From positions 1,736,001 to 1,800,000 of the forward strand of contig CP064997.1 in assembly GCA_016700055.1 (NCBI GenBank): a stretch of 64,000 bases of DNA, read 5' to 3'. This DNA comes from Actinomycetota bacterium (GTDB lineage: Bacteria; Actinomycetota; Acidimicrobiia; Acidimicrobiales; Ilumatobacteraceae). The notes beneath the pieces were generated by a model, which worked only from the letters and a program-made list of their open reading frames with translations, had not been told where the DNA came from and searched no databases. Positions 57,692 through 64,000 of this stretch are shown here, in pieces (positions within the stretch are counted from its first letter, which is position 1; every line of letters begins with the position of its first letter). Made by a program: the position numbers and the translations under genes.

Positions 57692-58624
57692 TCAGGCGCT
57701 GCGCCGCCCGACGAGGGTGCGCAGACGCAAGGGTGAGCGTCGCTTGGCGGGCCGCTCTGCCTTCGCTCCGTCGTCAGGGCTCTCGGCCGGCGGCGATTCG
57801 TCGCTCAGCTTCTCGGCCAGGCGGGCGACGGCGAGGCTGTTGGTGATCACCTCACCGAGGCGGCCGGGGTCGGCGAGCAGCCACGAGTGGCTGCCCTCCA
57901 GCTCGGTGCCCTCGACACCGGCAGCCACGCAGAGCGCCTCGAAGCTCTCCCGCGGGATCACGCCGTCGCGCTTGCCCCACAAGATGGTGATCGGCAGGTC
58001 CCGATCGCGCAGCTCCTCGACCTGCTGGCGCAGGTCGGCCCGCCGGGCGAGGCCGGCCACACGCACGATCGCGCGCGGGTTGCGCATCAGGTTGGGAACG
58101 ATCCCCTCTGCCAGGACCGGCAGCACCCTCGTCGCCTGGCGCACGGGGAACACGTCGGCCGGGAAGTGCAGGCCCCAGTCCCACAGCGGGCGCTCGGCGA
58201 TGGAGCGCACGGTGCCGCCGCTGCCCCACGCAGAGCCGCCGACGGAGTTGACGAGCACCAGCGCCCGCACGTGGTCGGCCGCGCCGTGGGCGTAGCGGAT
58301 GGCCACTCCACCACCGAAGCTGTGCCCGACGACGACGAGGGGTTCGTCGATCTCCAGGGCGGCGACGAAGCTCGCCACCCAGCGGGCGTAGCCCTCGATC
58401 GAGAACTGGGCGCGGGGCAGGTCACCGGTACCGCCGAAGCCGGGCAGAGCGGGGGCGTACACATGTGCCCCCTGCGTCGCGATGGCGTCGATCACCTCTC
58501 GGTAGGCGCGGTCGTTCAACGCCCAGCCGTGCAGCAGCAGCACGGGCGGCCCCGAGCCGGCGGTCGAGTACGCCGCGGGACGTCCTTCCACCCAAGTACG
58601 TCGGCTCACGATGGCCTCGCTCAT
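57692..58624 (-). CDS. alpha/beta-hydrolase
   Basis: This 310-residue hydrolase has LLLHGWALNDRAYREV, the nucleophile elbow VVVGHSFGGGVAI, and the catalytic His in LEGSHSWLLADP. The triad therefore looks complete, with ILWGKRDGVIP supplying the Asp. The ATG at 58624 follows TATCGT by 6 nt. The C-terminal 45 residues are a basic, Pro-rich extension. It converges with the NfeD-like gene (1 bp between stops) and lies downstream of selB. The substrate is unknown. Confidence 0.88.
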   Translation of the reverse strand: MSEAIVSRRTWVEGRPAAYSTAGSGPPVLLLHGWALNDRAYREVIDAIATQGAHVYAPALPGFGGTGDLPRAQFSIEGYARWVASFVAALEIDEPLVVVGHSFGGGVAIRYAHGAADHVRALVLVNSVGGSAWGSGGTVRSIAERPLWDWGLHFPADVFPVRQATRVLPVLAEGIVPNLMRNPRAIVRVAGLARRADLRQQVEELRDRDLPITILWGKRDGVIPRESFEALCVAAGVEGTELEGSHSWLLADPGRLGEVITNSLAVARLAEKLSDESPPAESPDDGAKAERPAKRRSPLRLRTLVGRRSA

Positions 58625-58669
58625 GCCCCGACGATAGATATCTCGGCCGCCCGGTGACACGGCCGATGG

Positions 58670-60421
58670 TCACTCGCCCCGCTCGCCATCGTCCCAGGTG
58701 GAAAGGCGTGGGCCGGCCACCCGGCGGTCGTCGCGGCGGCGGGTCAGGCCGCGGGCGTCGAGCTCGGCGGCGAGGGGAAGGGCGTGCTTGCGGGTCACCC
58801 CGAGCGCCTCGCGCAGGTGCGACACCGTGAACCCGCTCGGGTGCTCGGCGAGCAGCCGGGCCGCGGTCTGCGCGGCGGTGTCGATCGCGTCGGGGTGGAA
58901 CACCACTCCGTCACGATCGACGAGCAGGCCGCGCCGGACCAGTTGGCGCAACGTCGCCCGGTCGACGCCGGCGATCGCGTCGGCGTCGGGAGGGCTGCAT
59001 CCGTACCTCGCGAGCAGCGCCAGGACGGGATGGTCGGCGAGGGGATCGACAGCTTCCGCCGGGCGGGCGAAGCCGCGGTCGACGGCCACGTCTGGCATCG
59101 TCGCGAGCACCGCCCGGGCGCGGTCCTCGAGCGTGGCGAGCTCCAGACCGAGCGGGCCGGCGTCGCGGATGCGGGTCGTCAACTTGCTCGTCTCGGCCGC
59201 GAGCGCTCCCGGAGCGGCGACCCAGCGGCCGACGTCGGGCGCGCGCCGCTCGCCGGTGAGCAGCTCGAGCTCGTCGGCTGCGATCCAGCCGCGCTCGGCC
59301 ACCACGCGCTCCACGCGGCGGTCGGGGCTCGCCTTCGACGCCGCGAGGACCGGGGCCACGTCGAGCACCTCACCGCCGCCGACGGTCTCTTCCCGCCCGC
59401 TCTCGCGCAGCACGAACCGGTCGCCGGGCAGCAGTGGCAGAGGGTGAGCGAGGTGCAGCCGCACCAGCCCTTCGGTGCCGGGGGCGATCGCCGTCTCGGC
59501 GCCGAGCACGCGAAGGCGCACCGACAGCTCGCCCGAGCCGACGTATGCCGCGTACGCGCCTTTGCGGCTGACCTCGTGGCCGAGCGCGGCGAGCACGGTG
59601 AGCGAGGCATCGACCCGGGCGCTCTGGTGCCACCGGCCGGGGTGCACGACGGCATCGCCGCGGTGTATGTCGGCGAGCTCGACACCGGACAGGTTGAGCG
59701 CCACCCGGTTGCCGGGCCCGATCCGCTCGACGTCCACACCGAGCGTCTGGATCGCGCGGATGCGGGCGCGGCGCCGGCCGGGGCCGACGACGACCTGGTC
59801 GTCGGTGGTGAGCCCGCCGCGCGTCAAGGTGCCGGTGACGACGGTGCCGCTGCCTCGCGAGACGAACGCCCTGTCCACCCAGAGCCGGGCGCGGCCGAGG
59901 TCGACGGCGGCGGGCGTGGACGCGACCAGTGCGTCGAGGGCGCCGACCAGCTCGGTCAGGCCGGCACCGGTGGTGGCCGACACCGCCACGACCGGAGCCT
60001 CGGCGAGGAACGTGCCGGCCAGGTGGTCACGCACGTCGAGCTCGGCGAGCTGCAGCCACTCGTCGTCGACGAGGTCGGCCTTCGTGAGCGCGACCACCCC
60101 GTGGGTGATGCCGAGCAGCTCCAGGATGCGCAGGTGCTCCTCGGACTGGGGCTTCCACGCCTCGGTGGCGGCGACCACGAACAAGCACGCGTCCACCGCG
60201 CCGACCCCGGCCAACATGTTGCGCAGGAACCGGGTGTGGCCGGGTACGTCGACGAAGCTGATCCCGGCGCCCGAAGGCAGGGTCGTGTTGGCGAAGCCGA
60301 GGTCGATCGTCAAGCCGCGGCGCTTCTCCTCGGCCAGGCGGTCGGGGTCGGTGCCCGTCAGCGCGCGGACGAGCGACGACTTGCCGTGGTCGACGTGACC
60401 GGCGGTGGCGACGATCCTCAC
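58670..60421 (-). CDS. selB: selenocysteine-specific elongation factor
   Basis: This 583-residue translational GTPase has the opening VATAGHVDHGKSSLVRALTGTDPDRLAEEKRRGLTIDLGFA, DVPGHTRFLRNM and ALTKADLVDDE. The C-terminal region comprises winged-helix domains that bind the SECIS RNA. SelB delivers Sec-tRNA to UGA codons. Its start overlaps the end of selA by 4 bp. tRNA-Sec (selC) and selD are not in the window. Confidence 0.95.
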   Translation of the reverse strand: MRIVATAGHVDHGKSSLVRALTGTDPDRLAEEKRRGLTIDLGFANTTLPSGAGISFVDVPGHTRFLRNMLAGVGAVDACLFVVAATEAWKPQSEEHLRILELLGITHGVVALTKADLVDDEWLQLAELDVRDHLAGTFLAEAPVVAVSATTGAGLTELVGALDALVASTPAAVDLGRARLWVDRAFVSRGSGTVVTGTLTRGGLTTDDQVVVGPGRRRARIRAIQTLGVDVERIGPGNRVALNLSGVELADIHRGDAVVHPGRWHQSARVDASLTVLAALGHEVSRKGAYAAYVGSGELSVRLRVLGAETAIAPGTEGLVRLHLAHPLPLLPGDRFVLRESGREETVGGGEVLDVAPVLAASKASPDRRVERVVAERGWIAADELELLTGERRAPDVGRWVAAPGALAAETSKLTTRIRDAGPLGLELATLEDRARAVLATMPDVAVDRGFARPAEAVDPLADHPVLALLARYGCSPPDADAIAGVDRATLRQLVRRGLLVDRDGVVFHPDAIDTAAQTAARLLAEHPSGFTVSHLREALGVTRKHALPLAAELDARGLTRRRDDRRVAGPRLSTWDDGERGE

Positions 60422-61746
60422 GGCGCGTTCGGTGCCGGCGCGACCGTGCGCAGCGCCTCGACCAGGAGTTCGTCGTCGGCGGGGTCGACGCTGCGCACGT
60501 CGAGCAGGGTGCGGTCGTCGTGGACCCGCGCGATGACCGGCACGGGACAGCAGCGGAGGGCACGGAGGTGGTCGCCAGCGAGGCAGACCCCGAAAGAGGC
60601 GAGGGTCGCGCCCGGTGCAGAACCGGCGCCAGGCAGGGCCTCGGTGGCGGTGACCTCACCCACCCCGGCCTGCGCGACGATGCGCTCGGCTCGTTCCCGC
60701 AGCTCGGCTTCGCCGGCGGTGACCATGCGCCAGAACGCGAGCTCCGACCCGGCGTCGCGCCGCAGGTACGACAGCGCCACCTCCTGGAGGCCGGCGAGCA
60801 CGATGCCCCCCGGCCGCAACGCCCGCGCGAGAGGGTGGCGGGCGCACAGATCGACGAGGTCGGCCCGGCCGGCGATGACGCCGGCCTGAGGACCGCCGAA
60901 CAGCTTGTCGCCGCTGAAGGTGACGAGCGCCGCGCCGTCGGCGAGCGTCTGGCGGGCAGCGGGCTCGCCGCGCAAGAACGCGGGCGGCCCGCCGTCGAGC
61001 CACGGGCAGGCGGCGTCGATCAGGCCCGAGCCGATGTCGGCCACGACGGCCACGGCGAGCGTGGCCAGCTCGGCCACGGTGACCGTCTCGACGAAGCCCT
61101 CGACGCGGTAGTTCGAGGGATGCACCTTCAGCACCAACGCGACGTCGTTGCCCGGCGAGGCGAGCGCGGCGCGGTAGTCCGCGAGGCGGGTGCGGTTGGT
61201 GGTGCCGACGTCGACGAGGCGGGCGCCGGACTGCTGCATCACCTCGGGCACCCGGAACCCTCCGCCGATCTCGACGCTCTCCCCGCGGCTGACCGGCACG
61301 TCACGACCGGCGGCGAGAGCACTGAGCACGAGCAGCACCGCGGCCGCGTTGTTGTTGACGACGAGCGCCGCCTCGGCCCCGACGAGGGTGGCGAGCAGCC
61401 TGCCGACACCACGCTGGCGGCTGCCGCGCTCACCCGTGTCCAGGTCGAGCTCCAGGTTGAGGGGACGATCAGGGCCGCCATCGCGCTTCGGTGCGAACGG
61501 CGCCCGGCCGAGGTTCGTGTGCAGCAGCACCCCCGTCGCGTTGACGACCGGGCCGAGGAGCGTGCGGGCGAACTCAGCCGCCAGCTCCGCCGCGTGGGCG
61601 TGCACGTCGGGCGCACCACGCGCGATCGCGTCGCGGGCGATCTCGACGAGGATCGGGTGGGGCAGCCCTGTGGGGGAGAGCGACCTGGCCAGGGCGTCGA
61701 CCGACGGCGGGCGTCCGGTGCGTGCCGATCCCCCGTTCCCGGTCAC
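60418..61746 (-). CDS. selA: L-seryl-tRNA(Sec) selenium transferase
   Basis: This 442-residue PLP enzyme converts Ser-tRNA(Sec) to Sec-tRNA(Sec). The PLP-binding lysine lies in VTFSGDKLFGGPQAGVIAG. Other family motifs are NATGVLLHTNLGRAPF and KVHPSNYRVEGF. The GTG at 61746 follows TAGCGT by 7 nt, so a leaderless selAB transcript is likely. It is divergent from fxsA with 44 bp between starts. Confidence 0.95.
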   Translation of the reverse strand: MTGNGGSARTGRPPSVDALARSLSPTGLPHPILVEIARDAIARGAPDVHAHAAELAAEFARTLLGPVVNATGVLLHTNLGRAPFAPKRDGGPDRPLNLELDLDTGERGSRQRGVGRLLATLVGAEAALVVNNNAAAVLLVLSALAAGRDVPVSRGESVEIGGGFRVPEVMQQSGARLVDVGTTNRTRLADYRAALASPGNDVALVLKVHPSNYRVEGFVETVTVAELATLAVAVVADIGSGLIDAACPWLDGGPPAFLRGEPAARQTLADGAALVTFSGDKLFGGPQAGVIAGRADLVDLCARHPLARALRPGGIVLAGLQEVALSYLRRDAGSELAFWRMVTAGEAELRERAERIVAQAGVGEVTATEALPGAGSAPGATLASFGVCLAGDHLRALRCCPVPVIARVHDDRTLLDVRSVDPADDELLVEALRTVAPAPNAP

Positions 61747-61790
61747 GGGCGGGACGCTACCCGTGGGCCTGGCGGTAGCGTTCCCGAGCG

Positions 61791-62243
61791 ATGGTGCTCG
61801 CGGTACTCGTGCTGATCCTGCTGCCGATGCTCGAGGTGTACGTGATCGTGCAGGTCGGCGCGCAGATCGGGTTCTGGAACACGCTCGGGGCGATGATCCT
61901 CGTCGGTCTCGTCGGGTCTTGGCTCGTCCGGCGCCAGGGCTCGCGCGCCTGGAGGCGCTTCAACGAGCAGGTCGCGAAGGGGGAGAAGCCCACCAGGGAG
62001 ATCGCCGACGGGCTGTGCCTGATCCTGGCCGGCATCTTGTTGATCCTGCCCGGCTTCGTGAGCGACATCCTCGGACTCGCTCTGCTGCTCCCGCCCACCC
62101 GAGCGCTGCTGCGGGGAGTGATCGTTCGCCGGGCCGAGGGTGCGGTGGCGGCCGGCAGGATGCAGGTGGTCACCGCGCGCTACGACCGCGACGGGGTGCA
62201 AGAGACGACTGCGCGAGAAGTGCGCGGCGAGCTAGAGCCCTAG
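61791..62243 (+). CDS. fxsA: FxsA-family membrane protein
   Basis: This 150-residue protein has three hydrophobic segments and the FxsA signature LVGLVGSWLVRRQGSRAWRRFNEQVAKGEKPTREIADGLCLILAGILLILPGFVSDILGLALLLP. FxsA relieves exclusion of phage T7 when overproduced in E. coli; its normal job is unknown. The ATG at 61791 follows TAGCGT by 9 nt. It overlaps the end of the persulfide dioxygenase gene by 4 bp on the opposite strand. Confidence 0.93.
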   Translation: MVLAVLVLILLPMLEVYVIVQVGAQIGFWNTLGAMILVGLVGSWLVRRQGSRAWRRFNEQVAKGEKPTREIADGLCLILAGILLILPGFVSDILGLALLLPPTRALLRGVIVRRAEGAVAAGRMQVVTARYDRDGVQETTAREVRGELEP

Positions 62244-63652
62244 ACCCCGGCCTGCAGCTCTTCTCCGGCAGCGGTCCAGGCGACGACACCGCCGATCAGG
62301 TCGCTCACGTCGGTGAAGCCGTTGGCGCGCAGCGTGCTCGCGGCGATCGAGGAGCGGTACCCGCCGGCGCAGTAGACCACCGTAGGTGCATCGCGGTCGA
62401 GCTCGTCGAGGCGCCCGAGCAACGACGCCAGCTCTACGCGGCGTGCCCCGGGAAGGACGCCGAGCGCCGTCTCGCCCGGGCCGCGCACGTCGACGAGTTG
62501 CACCGAGCCGAGCTCGACAAGCCGCCGGCGCAGGTCGTCGGCGGTCAGCCGCGAGGCCCGCTCGACGGCGTCGGGGCGCGAGACGAATGCATCGAGGGGA
62601 CGGTCGAGCACGCCGAGCACCTGGTCGAACCCGATCCGCGCGAGGCGGATCTTGGCCTCGTGCTCGTGACCGGGTTCGGCGACGAGCACGATCGGCGTGT
62701 CGGGGGCCACGACCTCGCCGGTGTACTCGGCGAAACGTCCGCCGAGGCCGACGTTGACCGATCCCCGCAGGTGCGCGGCCGCGAACTCGGGTTCGTCGCG
62801 GCAGTCGACGACGACGGCCCCTGCGCCCTGCGCGGACAGCACCGCGTCGACGTCGAGCGAGGGCAGCTCGTCGTCTTCGTGCAGCGTGTCGTGGGCGCGG
62901 CGGTTCTTCGTCGCCGCGAACAGGAAGTACATCGGGGCCGCGGCCTGGCCCTGCGTGACCGCCGCGACGAACTCGGCCTCGCTCATCGGCGCCAGGGCGT
63001 AGTTGGACACCCGCTGCTCGCCGATGGTCGACACGGTCTCGGTGGACAGGTTCTTGCCGCACGCCGAACCCGCGCCGTGCGCCGGGTACACCAGCGTCTC
63101 GTCGGGCAGCGTCATCAGCTTCTCGTGGAGCGACGCGTACAAGGCGCGCGCGAGTCCTTCGGCGGAGTGGCCGACCGCCGACAACAGGTCGGGCCGGCCG
63201 ACGTCGCCGATGAACAGCGTGTCGCCGGTGAGCACGCCGTAGGGCACCTCTGCCGGGCTCTCCCGCACGACGACGCAGATCGACTCGGGCGTGTGGCCCG
63301 GCGTCTCCAGGATCTCTAGCTCGACGCCCTCGCCCGGGCGCCCGAGCGCGATGCGCTGCCCGTCGGCCATGGCGACGATCGGGAACTCGGTGCGGCCCTC
63401 GGCGTCACGGCCGTACACGACGACGGCGCCGGTCTCCTCGACGAGCCCGAGATGCCCGGACAAGAAGTCGGCGTGGAAGTGGGTCTCGATCACGTACTCG
63501 ATGCGCAGCCCGTTGGCCGCGGCGTCGGCCAAGTACTGCGACACGTCTCGTTGGGGGTCGACCACGGCCGCGGTGCCGGTCTCGGTGTCGCCGACGAGGT
63601 ACGACGCGTGTGACAGGCAGCCGAGGTAGTACTGGCGGAAGAAGAGGCTCAC
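62240..63652 (-). CDS. persulfide dioxygenase-rhodanese fusion (MBL fold)
   Basis: This 470-residue protein has an N-terminal metallo-beta-lactamase domain with ETHFHADFLSGH, TPGHTPES and GDTLFIGDVGRPD, typical of ETHE1-type persulfide dioxygenases. Two rhodanese domains follow. The first (DCRDEPEFAAAHLRGSVNV) has no visible active-site Cys; the second has VVYCAGGYRSS with the catalytic Cys. It would oxidise persulfides and transfer sulfane sulfur. The GTG at 63652 has AGGGG upstream and lies 41 bp after the CstR-like gene, so the two form a sulfide detoxification operon. Confidence 0.92.
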   Translation of the reverse strand: MSLFFRQYYLGCLSHASYLVGDTETGTAAVVDPQRDVSQYLADAAANGLRIEYVIETHFHADFLSGHLGLVEETGAVVVYGRDAEGRTEFPIVAMADGQRIALGRPGEGVELEILETPGHTPESICVVVRESPAEVPYGVLTGDTLFIGDVGRPDLLSAVGHSAEGLARALYASLHEKLMTLPDETLVYPAHGAGSACGKNLSTETVSTIGEQRVSNYALAPMSEAEFVAAVTQGQAAAPMYFLFAATKNRRAHDTLHEDDELPSLDVDAVLSAQGAGAVVVDCRDEPEFAAAHLRGSVNVGLGGRFAEYTGEVVAPDTPIVLVAEPGHEHEAKIRLARIGFDQVLGVLDRPLDAFVSRPDAVERASRLTADDLRRRLVELGSVQLVDVRGPGETALGVLPGARRVELASLLGRLDELDRDAPTVVYCAGGYRSSIAASTLRANGFTDVSDLIGGVVAWTAAGEELQAGV

Positions 63653-63693
63653 CGTTTCGTCCCCTTTGGTGGCGGTCCTGGAAGCGTGACAGC

Positions 63694-63963
63694 TCAGGCG
63701 AGCTTGAGGAAGAGGCGTTCGAGCTCGTCGAGCGAGAAGCCGCTGGCCTCGGCCGCGGCGGGATCGGCGAGGCAGCTGCTGAGGCCGCTCGCGAGCATCT
63801 TGAACCCCACCTGGTCGAGCGCCTTGGAGGCCGCCGAGACCTGCGCGACGACGTCACGGCACTCGCGCCCGTCGGCGAGCATCTGCTGGATACCGCGCAC
63901 CTGGCCCTCGATGCGCCGCAGGCGCCGGGTGAGATCGTCGTTCACTTCGTCGGGCAGCTGCAT
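63694..63963 (-). CDS. CsoR-family repressor, CstR-like (persulfide-sensing)
   Basis: This 89-residue CsoR-family protein begins MQLPDEVNDDLTRRLRRIEGQVRGIQQML. Cys is present in DGRECRDVV and in GLSSCLAD. The His that CsoR copper sensors have four residues before the second Cys is Gly (ASGLSSC), so copper binding is unlikely and the two-Cys pattern fits CstR persulfide sensors. It precedes the persulfide dioxygenase fusion. The ATG at 63963 follows TATAGT by 7 nt and lies next to a matching operator. Confidence 0.88.
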   Translation of the reverse strand: MQLPDEVNDDLTRRLRRIEGQVRGIQQMLADGRECRDVVAQVSAASKALDQVGFKMLASGLSSCLADPAAAEASGFSLDELERLFLKLA

Positions 63964-63970
63964 GTTGTCA

Positions 63971-63991
63971 ACTATACCGGGTGGGGTATAG
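63971..63991 (-). promoter_or_regulatory. CsoR/CstR-type operator overlapping a leaderless promoter
   Basis: CTATACC-GGGTGG-GGTATAG (63972-63991) is an inverted repeat of the TATACCCC..GGTATA kind that CsoR/CstR tetramers bind. On the minus strand TATAGT (63971-63976) is a -10 ending 7 nt before the ATG. Repressor binding would therefore block the operon's promoter. Confidence 0.8.
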
Positions 63992-64000
63992 CGTCGCCAC

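Overview
The window is GC-rich chromosomal DNA from an actinobacterium. Mycothiol-type SigR/RsrA, an actinobacterial TopA with a basic tail, a DUF2342 (zincin_2) metalloprotease, ethylmalonyl-CoA mutase, a type IV pilus cluster and selenocysteine machinery together suggest the class Acidimicrobiia; that class-level placement is inference. I see no prophage, IS element or CRISPR array. Genes are tightly packed, many with 4-bp ATGA/GTGA overlaps, and no gene-free stretch exceeds about 300 bp.

Layout. 1-6 kb: DUF2342 protease (cut by the left edge), small membrane protein, RsrA-SigR, MarR, a repeat-rich spacer, a HerA-like ATPase divergent from a K+ channel, then a probable membrane terpene cyclase paired with an MpaB/Lcp-type oxygenase. 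6-18 kb: cyclase-STAND regulator, ABC-F protein, DinB protein, tRNA-Thr, the topA-tmk-holB operon, rsgA and an RlmI-like methyltransferase. 18-29 kb: type IV pilus locus (pilA, pilT, pilD and a coiled-coil/pilB/pilC/three-minor-pilin operon) with two matching sigma28-like promoters. 29-31 kb: 5'-3' exonuclease, SRP RNA, tRNA-Ser, tadA, tRNA-Ser. 31-41 kb: toxin-antitoxin pair, lipoprotein peptidase, ABC exporter, FkbM methyltransferase, xseAB with a polyprenyl synthase, two coupled alpha/beta-hydrolases and a LysM lipoprotein. 41-47 kb: ethylmalonyl-CoA mutase, aat, 3-hydroxybutyryl-CoA dehydrogenase, S51 peptidase, cyclophilin. 47-54 kb: lysC, a methyltransferase, asd, MazG, an ECF sigma factor coupled to a membrane beta-propeller protein, tRNA-Pro. 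54-64 kb: receiver protein, two Get3/ArsA-like ATPases, NfeD-like protein, hydrolase, selAB, fxsA, and a persulfide dioxygenase-rhodanese fusion with a CstR-like repressor.

How the genes work together. LysC and Asd begin the aspartate family pathway. Ethylmalonyl-CoA mutase and the hydroxybutyryl-CoA dehydrogenase fit the ethylmalonyl-CoA pathway. The pilus genes make a monoderm type IV pilus with assembly and retraction motors. The last two genes form a sulfide/persulfide detoxification unit with its own operator.

A recurrent signal helps set start codons: at least twenty genes have a TANNNT -10 hexamer ending 6-9 nt before the start codon, which implies leaderless mRNAs. The most notable finds are the paired sigma28-like pilus promoters, the SRP RNA/tRNA-Ser/tadA junction where the tRNA CCA shares a base with an ATG, a palindromic Shine-Dalgarno serving two divergent genes, an internal lysC start for a beta subunit, operators inside the hydroxybutyryl-CoA dehydrogenase and CstR promoters, and the sigma factor/beta-propeller and terpene cyclase/oxygenase pairs.
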